Assembly (NCBI GenBank): GCA_012800155.1
Contig: JAAZJX010000029.1
Location: forward strand, 1 to 19,951
Direction: 5' to 3'
Source of the DNA: Candidatus Magasanikiibacteriota bacterium
GTDB lineage: Bacteria > Patescibacteriota > Patescibacteriia > Magasanikbacterales > UBA922
Length of the DNA: 19,951 nucleotides
Part shown: positions 11,990-19,951 of the stretch, one piece after another
Numbering within the stretch: the stretch's first letter is position 1
Layout: the number at the start of each line of letters is the position of its first letter
The notes under the pieces: generated by a model
Seen by the model: the letters and a program-made list of their open reading frames with translations, nothing else
Told to the model about the DNA's origin: nothing
Database searches by the model: none
Position numbers and translations under genes: made by a program

Positions 11990-14900
11990 CTATTTCGTCT
12001 TTCTTCTAATAAGAGTCAAACCAAACCCACTTAATTTTTTAAGTCCTGTTAAAATATGAGTTTTTTTATTTTTTAAAAATAAACCAAATAAAATAGAAGT
12101 AAGTCCTCCAGCGGTAGCTGTTAAATATTTTTCTGCAACACTTCCACTACTATTTATAAATTCTTCTCTTTCTAAAAAATCTTCAGCTACTCCAACTTTT
12201 TCTAAATCCATTTGAAAACGAGGTAAAATTTGATAACCACTTTTAGTTTGATGAACTAAACCTTTAATACTAACAAGATCTCCTACTTTAAAAATATTTT
12301 TATCAATCTTAGCTCCTGTCTTAAAATAAATCTGCACTTCCTCTGTACCATCATCAAGATATAAATATGAACCTTTAATTTCTGTTACTTCACCACTAAC
12401 TTCTACTAAACTTCCTTCATTAGCTTCTCCTACTTCAACTATTTCTATTACTCGAGCAACTGGAATTTTTTCAAAACCTTTTTTCTGAATATCATCTTTA
12501 TTTTTTACTTTTATTCTTGTTTCACCATAAATTTCACCTAATTCACCAGTAACTTCCAACATATCTCCAACTATAAAATCCGGAAAATCTTTTTTATTCA
12601 TATAAATTTGCACTCCTCGATTATCATCTACAATATAAAAAAATTGTGTCCCTAAAACACCAGGCATAACTGCCACAATTCCTGAAACTTTTACTAAATC
12701 ACCCAAATCTTCATTTCTTATTTGTCCTAAAGTAGTTTCAATTACAACTTTATTGCTACTTGTTCTTTTAACAGTTCTTGAAGTTTTTGGAGAATTTATT
12801 GGAGAAAAAATATTTTCTTTACCCGGTGTAATTGTTCCACTCCATTGCCAATTTTCATTTTCATCTTGAATAAAACTTCCTCCCTCAACAGCATCATCAT
12901 ATAATACTTCCCATAAAACATTTTTATTAGAATCTAAAAGACGCACTTTATCTGTAATATTATTAAAAGCTAATTTTGTTACTGTTCTAGGAAAAACCAA
13001 ATATTCACCACTATTTATTATGGTACCCTCAGGTATAGTATATGGTTTTGATCCTCCTTCTTCATCATCTAATTTTAAACCTGATAAATCTACTGGCTCT
13101 AAACCTTTATTATAAAGTTCAACAAATTCTGCTTCATCACTACCAACTGGATTTGGTACTACTTCAGATAAAATGACTTGAAATAAATCTCTAGAAAAAT
13201 CATCTGCAACAAAAATTAAATTTTTCACTGTTATTACTACTTTTTTTATACTTTTATTTCCACTCTCATCCGTAACTGTCAAAACTACATTATAAACTCC
13301 AACTTGAGAAAATTTGTGTTCTACTACAATTCCTGTTTTTTTATTTCCATCACCAAAATCCCATTCAAAATTTAACTTTTCATTATCAGGATCAACAGTA
13401 TCAGAAGCATCAAATAAAATACTTTCATTTACTGTAACTAAAGTTTTAACCTCAATAGAAATAAGTGGTGCCAAAGCTTCTCCTTTTATAATATTTTCTT
13501 TTTCTGGTGTTGGTTCACTAGTCCAAAAAAATACTCCCTCTTTTTTAGCATAAGAAAAATTTTCTTTAACACTTCCACTATATTTCACAGAATCAACCAA
13601 TGTCCCGTTCGGAGAATACAACTTTACTTCTTCTTCGCCACTATTATTAAGAGAAATTTTAGTCATTTTTCTTTTGAAAATAATTAAACCTTGTGGAGAA
13701 ACTTTGCCTTGAGTAATTTTATATTTTTTATTTGTTGCATCTGATAAAAACCAACCAGTCAAATCTACTTCTATATCTCCAATATTTTTTAATTCAATAA
13801 ATTCATTCTCTTCATCACTACCAACAGGATTAGGAAAAATTTCATTAATAATAATTTTACTATCACCAACAACTTGTTCTAAAAATTTTCCCTCTTCGTT
13901 CAAACTAACAATTTTATTTTGTGCCCCAGGAGTAATAACTGAAGTCAACACCCAATCATAATAATCATAATCACTATCTTGACCATCTACTCGTCTTGCT
14001 AAAGAAAAAGGATCTTTGGCTACAGGAGCATTATCATTTAAATTTCCATCATCATAAGTTCCATAAGTTACTCGATCTATTTCTTCTCCTTTGGAATTAT
14101 ATAAAATTACTATATCTCCAGTATTATTCAAATTTCCTTTTGGTTTTTCTACTATCACAAAACCTTGAGGAGAAATATTGCCTATTAAAAAAGTTTTAGC
14201 TTCACTACCTTCTTCTATCCAAGCTCCATTAAGATTTATAATTTCATTACTTTTATTATATAATTCTACAAATTCTACTCCATCATCACCAGGATCAGAA
14301 ACTAATTCATTAATTACAATCTCACCAATCATAAAAACTTTAGTGGAAATAACTTCTCCACTTCCTCCTCCACCACTAGAAGAAGTATTTGGTGAAGTAA
14401 TAATATTTACATCACCTTTAGTCAAAGTTGTAGTCTCATAAAAAATATTTTTATCTCTTGCTAAAGAATTTCCTTTTTTAGGTATACCTTCAAACGAAGA
14501 TAAACAATTTTCTGTATAATTTCCATAACAAACACTATCTACAATATTTTCATTATTCTTCAAAATTACAATATCACCACCAGTATTATTTAATTTATTA
14601 TTAAATTCCCAAATAAAATAACTTCCTGCTTCAATTGTACTAGTAGAAAATCCAATCTTACTTACTCCATCAAATAAACTCCAATTAGATAAATCTATTG
14701 AAGAACTAGAATTATTATAAATCTCTACCCATTCACTGCCTTCTAAAGGATCAATTAAAAATTCATTAATCAATAAATCTTTTATTTCTTCTTCTTGATT
14801 GTTTCCAGTAGTAACAATTGTAATATTTGTTTTTCCTACACCACCAACATTATCTACAACCGTCAATTCAATTAAAAAAGAATTTACTGAAATAAAAGTA

Positions 14901-15655
14901 TAATAAAAACTAGAACTAGTACTAACCAAAGTACCGTTCACAGTCCAAGAATAAGAAATAATTTCACCATCAGAATCTGTGGATCCACTACCATCAAAAT
15001 AAATCATTTCTTGAGTAGGAATAACAAAACTATCTTTATTAATAATTATTTTAGCTTCAGGTAGTTCATTAGGTAAACAATTATTTAACAAACAAAAATT
15101 ACTTTGACCTGGAGTAGGAGAAGAAATATTTTCTATCCATGCCAAAGGTTCATTTTCTAATAAATTAAAATCAATTCTTTCTAGAGAAGAGGAAGAAACT
15201 GCTGAAAAAGCAAAAGGCATACCCAAACCAACAAAATCTCCTGATTTATTTTTCAAACCAATTTTTTTATCCTCTGTTCCAGATAATGTATATGTCCAAG
15301 TGCTATCAAAAATTTTTCCTGAATAATCTGGATAATCTAACAAAAAATTATTTTCATCAAAAACAATCACTGCAAACTCATTAGGATCTATTAAAAAAGA
15401 ATTTGTGGTGCTAGTTAAATTTATTCTATGTAATGATTCTCCTTCAATAAACAAATTCCAACCTGTTATATCAATCGTATCTGCACTATTATTGAAAATT
15501 TCTATCCATTGTCTTTCTTTAGTAGCGCAATTACGCGGACAAATTTCTGAAAAAACTATTCCTTCATCACTAGAAAAAGTAAAATTAAATAATAAAAAAA
15601 CACCCAATAATATTAATAATCCGGGTGCTATTAAAAAATACTTATTTATTTTCAT
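11990..15655 (-). CDS. Giant secreted lamin-tail/PKD/OB-fold surface protein
   Basis: A 1221-residue extracytoplasmic protein, probably membrane-anchored. The N-terminal signal (residues about 5-28) is followed by five lamin-tail (LTD) domains: ~32-188, 293-420, 445-580, 600-722 and 826-950. Each opens with an (I/V)xxEIxPNP-like strand and an E(F/W)(V/I)E(L/I)YN core. Two PKD domains lie between them: ~201-283 (DGSGSTDSDGEI) and ~730-812 (WDFGDGN). Two OB-fold-like domains follow (~972-1056 and 1066-1150, LVKVSGIV and LVEVSGEV), then a C-terminal hydrophobic segment (~1178-1196) and a basic tail. LTDs are thought to bind proteins or DNA; OB folds can bind nucleic acid. Surface adhesion or DNA handling is inferred. 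AAGGAGG lies only 1 nt before the ATG, oddly close. Confidence 0.85.
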   Translation of the reverse strand: MKINKYFLIAPGLLILLGVFLLFNFTFSSDEGIVFSEICPRNCATKERQWIEIFNNSADTIDITGWNLFIEGESLHRINLTSTTNSFLIDPNEFAVIVFDENNFLLDYPDYSGKIFDSTWTYTLSGTEDKKIGLKNKSGDFVGLGMPFAFSAVSSSSLERIDFNLLENEPLAWIENISSPTPGQSNFCLLNNCLPNELPEAKIIINKDSFVIPTQEMIYFDGSGSTDSDGEIISYSWTVNGTLVSTSSSFYYTFISVNSFLIELTVVDNVGGVGKTNITIVTTGNNQEEEIKDLLINEFLIDPLEGSEWVEIYNNSSSSIDLSNWSLFDGVSKIGFSTSTIEAGSYFIWEFNNKLNNTGGDIVILKNNENIVDSVCYGNYTENCLSSFEGIPKKGNSLARDKNIFYETTTLTKGDVNIITSPNTSSSGGGGSGEVISTKVFMIGEIVINELVSDPGDDGVEFVELYNKSNEIINLNGAWIEEGSEAKTFLIGNISPQGFVIVEKPKGNLNNTGDIVILYNSKGEEIDRVTYGTYDDGNLNDNAPVAKDPFSLARRVDGQDSDYDYYDWVLTSVITPGAQNKIVSLNEEGKFLEQVVGDSKIIINEIFPNPVGSDEENEFIELKNIGDIEVDLTGWFLSDATNKKYKITQGKVSPQGLIIFKRKMTKISLNNSGEEEVKLYSPNGTLVDSVKYSGSVKENFSYAKKEGVFFWTSEPTPEKENIIKGEALAPLISIEVKTLVTVNESILFDASDTVDPDNEKLNFEWDFGDGNKKTGIVVEHKFSQVGVYNVVLTVTDESGNKSIKKVVITVKNLIFVADDFSRDLFQVILSEVVPNPVGSDEAEFVELYNKGLEPVDLSGLKLDDEEGGSKPYTIPEGTIINSGEYLVFPRTVTKLAFNNITDKVRLLDSNKNVLWEVLYDDAVEGGSFIQDENENWQWSGTITPGKENIFSPINSPKTSRTVKRTSSNKVVIETTLGQIRNEDLGDLVKVSGIVAVMPGVLGTQFFYIVDDNRGVQIYMNKKDFPDFIVGDMLEVTGELGEIYGETRIKVKNKDDIQKKGFEKIPVARVIEIVEVGEANEGSLVEVSGEVTEIKGSYLYLDDGTEEVQIYFKTGAKIDKNIFKVGDLVSIKGLVHQTKSGYQILPRFQMDLEKVGVAEDFLEREEFINSSGSVAEKYLTATAGGLTSILFGLFLKNKKTHILTGLKKLSGFGLTLIRRKTK

Positions 15656-15689
15656 ACCTCCTTAAAAAAATAAAAAATTAATTTCTTTG

Positions 15690-15718
15690 ATTATAACACA
15701 AAATTTTATTTTTGTCTT
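15690..15718 (-). promoter_or_regulatory. Promoter of the lamin-tail gene
   Basis: Minus strand: AAGACA (15718-15713), 17-bp spacer, TATAAT (15695-15690), with an extended -10 TG (TGTTATAAT). It lies about 35 bp upstream of the start codon. Confidence 0.7.
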
Positions 15719-15869
15719 TTATTTAACTGTTAATTATTTTAAACTAAAAATTAAATTTTAAATAAACATTCAAGAACTAAAAAAGTTATAAATGATTTCT
15801 TAGTTAATTACTTTTTTAATTATTAAAATATTATTTAATTATACTCTATCTTATAATTTTAAATTGTTT

Positions 15870-18800
15870 TTATTTCACTTCTACACTCATACTACTACTT
15901 TCATAAACTTCTCCATTTTTTAATTTTATTTCTGCTCTTAACTGATAATTGCCTTGATTTGGTGTATTGTTCCAATTAAAAGTAATTTGATTGTTAAATA
16001 AATTAGTAAAATTATTTATTGTACTAAGTAATTCTTTTTCATGATTAACTTTATATATTTTTACTTCTTGAATTTCTTCCAATCTAAAATGATTCAAAAA
16101 TAAAACTTTGGGGAAATCTTTTTGATTCAAAATCATCTTATTTTCTAACCAAGTAATCGCTGGCTTTTCTTCTTCAGCATCAAAAGAAAATTTTATTTGT
16201 TTTTCTATTTTATTACCAATATCATCTTCAACTATAACTAACAAAGTATGTTCGCCATTAGCAAAATCACGAGCATAATAATTTAAATTAAAAGGAGCAT
16301 TCCTCACTACTCCAATATAGCGATTATCTAATCTATAAGTTACCTTTGTTACTCCTCTTGGCGCAGAAGTATTAATTCTAATATTAAGTTGTCTTGAAGT
16401 AAGAAGCTGTCCTTCTGTTGGTTGTAATATTTCTAATTGAGGAACTAACTGTAATGAATCTTCATTATCATATTCAGTTGGTGGTTCACCAAAATCTACA
16501 TTCCAATTGGGATCAGCAATTTTTTTTCTACTAATCCAATCTTGAATCGCAGCTTCCCAAATTGAATACTGTGGATCATCTGCTGGATTATTAGGAATTT
16601 CTCCTCTCGGATCATCTTTATTAACATAATGAAGAATAGAATGAGCTGGTAAATAATTTTTTTCTATAATATATTCACTTGGTGTTGAAGAAGTAGCTAT
16701 TCTTCCCGTTAATTTATTTATTTTTACAGCAATTAATCCACTAGTTGAACCATTTAAAATTGGTTTACTTACTTCATCTTCTGGTAATTCAGGAAATTGT
16801 TCAACACTAGTTCCTTCTAAAGATTTTTTCATAAAATAATTCCAAATTGGAGCTGCTAATTTACTTCCACCATCTCCATCACGCATTGATTTATTATCTG
16901 TTCTTCCAACCCAAACACCTGCTACTAAACTAGGTGTATAACCAACTGTCCAAGCATCCACATAATAATTAGTAGTACCAGTTTTGGCTGCTACTGGACG
17001 ATCCGGTAAAGTCAAAACTCCTCCACTACCAAAAACATAAGCCCGAGAAGCATCATCACTCAAAACATTAGAAATAATAGCAGTAATTTTTTCATCTAAA
17101 ACTTTTTCTGCTTTTTTATTTTTCCATTGATATAATATTTCTCCATTAGGATCTTCCACTTTCAAAATACTTTCAGTTGGATTTTTTTGTCCATTATTAG
17201 CAAAAACACCAAAAGCAGCTGTATGTTCTATTAATTTTACTTCACCACCACCCAAAACCAAAGATAATCCAAAATTTCCTCTACCAAAAGTTGTATAACC
17301 AAGTCTCTTAGCAAACTCAATTCCTTTTTCTTCACCTACTAAATATAAAGTTTTAACAGCTGAAATATTCAAAGAACCCTGTAAAGCTTGTCGCATAGTT
17401 ATTGGACCGCGTTCTTTCAAATCATAATTTTTTGGTTGATAAGGTTTACCAGAAACTGCAAAATTAGTATTAACATCCCAAAGAATTGTCTCTGGTGTAT
17501 AACCTTTTTCAAAAGCAGCCGCATAAATAATTGGTTTAAAAGATGAACCGGGTTGTCTTTGTCCCAAAGTAGCAACATTAAATTGACCATCAATTTCATT
17601 ATCATAAAAATCTTTAGAACCAACCATTGCTAAAACCTGTCCAGTTTTAGGATTGATAGCTACTAAAGAAGCATTATTAGCATTAGCAATTTCAAAACTT
17701 TTTTCTGCTACATTTTTAATTGCTTCTTCTGCATATTGTTGTTTTTGCCAATCCAAAGTAGTAATTACTTTCAAACCACCGGTATCAACCTTTTGTTCAC
17801 CAAACATATCTACTAATTTTTGCTTTACATAAAGAACAAAATGTGGGGCTTTCATTTCTCCAAATTTCTTTTCTAAAGTCAAAGGTTCGGCTTGAGCATT
17901 ATTTTTTTCTTCTTCAGAAATATAACCTTCTTCAAACATTCGGCGTAATACAAAATTTCTTCTTTGTTTCAAAGCTTCTGAATTATTAAGATAAGAAGTA
18001 GGAGCTTTTGGTAAACCAGCCAAAGTAGCGCATTCTTGAAGATTCAAATCTGAAACATTTTTGCCAAAATAACTTTGAGCTGCTGACTGCACACCATAAT
18101 TAGTTGAGCCATAAGGAATCTCATTAAAATAAATTTTCAAAATTTGCTCTTTACTATATTTTTGTTCTAAACGAATAGAAATAATAACTTCTTTTAATTT
18201 ACGAAGAAAAGTTCTTTCATTATTAAGAATAGCATTTTTTACTAATTGCTGAGTAAGAGTTGAAGTTCCTCCAATTTGTTTATTAGTAAAAACACCATAA
18301 AAAATTGCTCGTACAAAACTAGAAATTCTTATTCCTTTATGTTCATAAAATTTAGAATCTTCCGTAGCAATCACACCATTTATTAAATTTTGAGGTATAT
18401 CTTCAAGATTTACTAAAGTTCTCTTTTGTTCAGCATAAACTTCGTATAAAACATGTTCACCTGTTCTATCAAAAATTTTAGTACTTTGATTGACAATTCT
18501 ATCTGTTAATCTATCTGGATCTGGTAAATCTTTACTAATCCAAGCTACAGTAATAGTGCTAGCCAAAAAACCAAACACCAATATCATCAACATAACAAAG
18601 CCTAACTTTTTTCTAAACTCTTTTTTAGTTTTAGCTTTCATTTTTGGTCTTTTTTGCCACAATTTCCACAAAAATCTTAATATCCAATAGATCAGTTGAA
18701 AAGGAAAAATACCTATTTTCAATAAAATATCAACTAAATCATTGTTTTTTGAATTAGTAAAATTAAAAAAACCTTTTTTATCAGATTTAGTCTTATTTGC

Positions 18801-18872
18801 TCCAATTTCTTTTCTAGAATTATTTTTATTGATATAACCGTACACCCGCCTGTTGATATGTTTTTTGTCCAT
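15870..18872 (-). CDS. Class A penicillin-binding protein (PBP1A-like)
   Basis: Bifunctional peptidoglycan synthase: a GT51 glycosyltransferase polymerises lipid II and a transpeptidase cross-links it at the outer face of the inner membrane. The N-terminus is basic and cytoplasmic, with a hydrophobic stretch at ~50-70 and a membrane anchor at ~91-112. GT51 motifs: ATEDSKFYEHKG (catalytic Glu171) and GGTSTLTQQL (201-210). Transpeptidase motifs: SSFK (Ser443), SLN (500-502) and KTG (630-632). At 1000 residues it is longer than usual; from about 830 there are two Ig-like or fibronectin-like beta domains (QPTEGQLLTSRQLNIRI, ANGEHTLLVIVEDDIGN) of unknown role. AAGG lies 6 nt before the ATG. It is divergent from the secreted lysozyme-like gene, with overlapping promoters. 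Confidence 0.95.
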   Translation of the reverse strand: MDKKHINRRVYGYINKNNSRKEIGANKTKSDKKGFFNFTNSKNNDLVDILLKIGIFPFQLIYWILRFLWKLWQKRPKMKAKTKKEFRKKLGFVMLMILVFGFLASTITVAWISKDLPDPDRLTDRIVNQSTKIFDRTGEHVLYEVYAEQKRTLVNLEDIPQNLINGVIATEDSKFYEHKGIRISSFVRAIFYGVFTNKQIGGTSTLTQQLVKNAILNNERTFLRKLKEVIISIRLEQKYSKEQILKIYFNEIPYGSTNYGVQSAAQSYFGKNVSDLNLQECATLAGLPKAPTSYLNNSEALKQRRNFVLRRMFEEGYISEEEKNNAQAEPLTLEKKFGEMKAPHFVLYVKQKLVDMFGEQKVDTGGLKVITTLDWQKQQYAEEAIKNVAEKSFEIANANNASLVAINPKTGQVLAMVGSKDFYDNEIDGQFNVATLGQRQPGSSFKPIIYAAAFEKGYTPETILWDVNTNFAVSGKPYQPKNYDLKERGPITMRQALQGSLNISAVKTLYLVGEEKGIEFAKRLGYTTFGRGNFGLSLVLGGGEVKLIEHTAAFGVFANNGQKNPTESILKVEDPNGEILYQWKNKKAEKVLDEKITAIISNVLSDDASRAYVFGSGGVLTLPDRPVAAKTGTTNYYVDAWTVGYTPSLVAGVWVGRTDNKSMRDGDGGSKLAAPIWNYFMKKSLEGTSVEQFPELPEDEVSKPILNGSTSGLIAVKINKLTGRIATSSTPSEYIIEKNYLPAHSILHYVNKDDPRGEIPNNPADDPQYSIWEAAIQDWISRKKIADPNWNVDFGEPPTEYDNEDSLQLVPQLEILQPTEGQLLTSRQLNIRINTSAPRGVTKVTYRLDNRYIGVVRNAPFNLNYYARDFANGEHTLLVIVEDDIGNKIEKQIKFSFDAEEEKPAITWLENKMILNQKDFPKVLFLNHFRLEEIQEVKIYKVNHEKELLSTINNFTNLFNNQITFNWNNTPNQGNYQLRAEIKLKNGEVYESSSMSVEVK

Positions 18873-18920
18873 ATTTGCCTTATTTTAGCCAAAAAAATAT
18901 AAAAAATAATTTACTAATCT

Positions 18921-18949
18921 ATTATACCATATTGACAAAAACTCGTCAT
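18921..18949 (-). promoter_or_regulatory. Promoter of the penicillin-binding protein gene
   Basis: Minus strand: ATGACG (18949-18944), 17-bp spacer, TATAAT (18926-18921), preceded by TGG (extended -10). It overlaps the divergent promoter at 18932-18960. Confidence 0.65.
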
Positions 18950-18960
18950 TATGATACAAT
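18932..18960 (+). promoter_or_regulatory. Promoter of the lysozyme-like gene
   Basis: Plus strand: TTGACA (18932-18937), 17-bp spacer, TACAAT (18955-18960), with an extended -10 (TGATACAAT). Its -35 box lies within the spacer of the divergent promoter, so the two polymerase sites exclude each other. Confidence 0.85.
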
Positions 18961-18965
18961 ATTGC

Positions 18966-19044
18966 GTTGACCAATCCTGAGATATAATCAGGATTTTAAA
19001 TTCAAATAAGTCAACCCAGAGAATATTATTTTAATAAAATCTGG
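18966..19044 (+). promoter_or_regulatory. Structured 5' leader of the lysozyme-like gene
   Basis: From the predicted transcription start, GTTGAC (18966-18971) pairs with GTCAAC (19010-19015) and encloses AATCCTGA/TCAGGATT (18973-18980/18988-18995). CCAGA/TCTGG (19016-19020/19040-19044) then forms a second hairpin ending 12 nt before the ATG. The inner hairpin is followed by TTTTAAATT, so it could act as a weak attenuator. No known riboswitch is recognised. Confidence 0.45.
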
Positions 19045-19056
19045 AATGACCAAAAT

Positions 19057-19554
19057 ATGAATTACAAAAAAACAATTTATACTAAATTTACCTACAAGTT
19101 GATTGCCATCATAGCAGTAATAGCTTTTTCTTTCAATATGATGTTTCCTCAGGTAGTAACAGCTGAAACTAGAAAAAATATTATAGATGAAGAAACTTGT
19201 CCTGTCAATCAAGAAACTATAACTTCTCTAACCGAAATTGAAGATTCAATTGATCCAACAACCGAAATGAAAAAATGGGTTTTAAATAGAGTAGCTGAAG
19301 CTGGTCTTGATACCAAAATAGCTGAAACTATTATTAATTGTGAAAGTAGATGGAACCCTGATGCTATGGGTGTTAATGCAAATAAAACAGTAGATCTTGG
19401 TCTTTGGCAAATAAACTCTATACACAAAGATATTTCTAATGCTGATAAATTAGATTATAAAAAAGCCACAGAATGGGCCATAAACAAGCGTATGAAAGAT
19501 GGTAATTGGAATGCTTGGTATTGTGCTAGACGATTAGTTTACAAAAATTATTAA
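19057..19554 (+). CDS. Secreted lysozyme/lytic transglycosylase-like protein
   Basis: A 165-residue secreted protein predicted to cleave peptidoglycan. The signal peptide spans residues 1-36 (hydrophobic 14-30, cleavage after VTA). The mature part has an N-terminal linker and then a lysozyme-fold domain (~70-165) with INCESRWNPDA (catalytic Glu96 expected), DLGLWQIN (~113-120) and GNWNAWYC (~149-156). These are the hallmarks of SLT-like transglycosylase/lysozyme domains found in bacteria and phages. Cys95 and Cys156 could form a disulfide. There is no good Shine-Dalgarno site; a GGA lies about 14 nt upstream. The transcript has a structured leader and an immediate terminator, so it is monocistronic. 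The divergent class A penicillin-binding protein suggests coordinated wall growth and cutting (inferred). Confidence 0.85.
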   Translation: MNYKKTIYTKFTYKLIAIIAVIAFSFNMMFPQVVTAETRKNIIDEETCPVNQETITSLTEIEDSIDPTTEMKKWVLNRVAEAGLDTKIAETIINCESRWNPDAMGVNANKTVDLGLWQINSIHKDISNADKLDYKKATEWAINKRMKDGNWNAWYCARRLVYKNY

Positions 19555-19557
19555 ATT

Positions 19558-19586
19558 AAAATCCTCTACAGAATAGAGGATTTTTT
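19558..19586 (+). terminator. Terminator of the lysozyme-like gene
   Basis: AAAATCCTCTA (19558-19568) pairs with TAGAGGATTTT (19574-19584), loop CAGAA, followed by more T. It starts 3 nt after the stop codon. Confidence 0.92.
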
Positions 19587-19667
19587 ATTTTTTTAATTTC
19601 AAATTTTAAATCAACTCACTTTTTTCACTTTTATCTCCCTTGCCTGTTTCACTAAAGTCAGAAGAGA

Positions 19668-19895
19668 CTATTCCCCTCTTGCCTGTCTCGTTGAAGGCGG
19701 AGGGATGTTGGTCGGTATAATAATTTCATTGTTTATAGATTCCCGCCTTGCGCCTTCGCTAAAGCTTCAGCGACACATAGTCGCGGGAATGACAAGAGGA
19801 GAGCGGGAATCCAGTAAAATAGAATTAAAAAAACAAATAGAATATAGATTAAAAAAATAGAATAAATTTAAATGAATAATGTTTTATTAAAAAGA
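19668..19895. repeat. Composite palindromic repeat, copy C
   Basis: Same module order as 4100-4355: ACTATTCCCC, a CCTGTCTCG...GGATGTTGGT block (19682-19712), GTTTATAGATTCCCGCC, a CTTCGCT...AGCG hairpin nested between ATTCCCGC and GCGGGAAT arms (about 19739-19790), GGGAATCCAGTAAAAT, then the long A-rich tail ending AATGTTTTATTAAAAA as in copy A. No gene is seen in 19587-19951. Confidence 0.75.
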
Positions 19896-19903
19896 AAAGT
19901 AAA

Positions 19904-19931
19904 AAACCACCGGACTTTAGTCCGGTGGTTT
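19904..19931 (-). terminator. Terminator of a gene beyond the right edge
   Basis: AAACCACCGGACT (19904-19916) pairs with AGTCCGGTGGTTT (19919-19931), a 13-bp arm. The longer T-run (T6) is on the minus-strand side, so it probably ends a minus-strand gene lying to the right of the window. Confidence 0.75.
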
Positions 19932-19951
19932 GTATATTTATTTATGTAGAA

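Overview
The window is a low-GC bacterial chromosome segment that looks like a Candidate Phyla Radiation bacterium (Candidatus Patescibacteria, Parcubacteria-like). The reasons are AT-rich genes, five intact tRNA genes none of which encodes the 3' CCA, a huge lamin-tail/PKD surface protein, a PBP1A-type enzyme with a long extra C-terminus, and many short GC-rich palindromic repeats in AT-rich spacers. The phylum is inferred from style and gene content, not from a marker tree. TGA is a normal stop (positions 4380, 5269, 8569), so the TGA=Gly code of Gracilibacteria/SR1 does not apply.

Layout. 1-1830: tRNA-Leu(UAG) and the rpsB-tsf translation operon on the minus strand, with a consensus promoter and a structured rpsB leader. 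1904-2968: an AI-2E family membrane protein on plus. 2969-4379: a repeat-rich stretch around a small membrane protein whose second half lies in the -1 frame. 4380-6846 (mostly minus): a coiled-coil protein, a tRNA-Leu(UAA) preceded by a tRNA scrap fused to a palindrome, a PduO-type cobalamin adenosyltransferase, and a tandem PanD-like protein in which only the second domain keeps the Gly-Ser processing site. 6946-10582: a visibly GC-richer three-gene operon (Nudix hydrolase, radical SAM/SPASM protein, B12-binding radical SAM protein) with strong Shine-Dalgarno sites, its own promoter, an operator-like palindrome and a terminator. It looks horizontally acquired. The last gene is split by a -1 frameshift at A-AAA-AAG.

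10804-11831: a possible transposase remnant, then a minus-strand tRNA cluster (Ala, Phe, Pro) from a consensus promoter. The intact tRNA-Pro is flanked on both sides by partial tRNA-Pro copies that each carry the same 36-bp palindromic element at the same point of the D-loop. 11990-15655: a 1221-residue secreted LTD/PKD/OB-fold protein. 15870-19554: a class A penicillin-binding protein and a secreted lysozyme/transglycosylase-like protein, transcribed divergently from overlapping promoters. 19555-19951: another composite repeat and a terminator for a gene beyond the right edge.

Most notable: (i) palindromic elements with CCYGCC...GGCRGG ends and unrelated cores, sitting inside or against tRNA fragments; (ii) the radical SAM island; (iii) the tandem PanD-like protein with one apparently dead domain; (iv) two genes broken at homopolymers, both repaired by a -1 shift; (v) structured 5' leaders and operator-like inverted repeats at several promoters.
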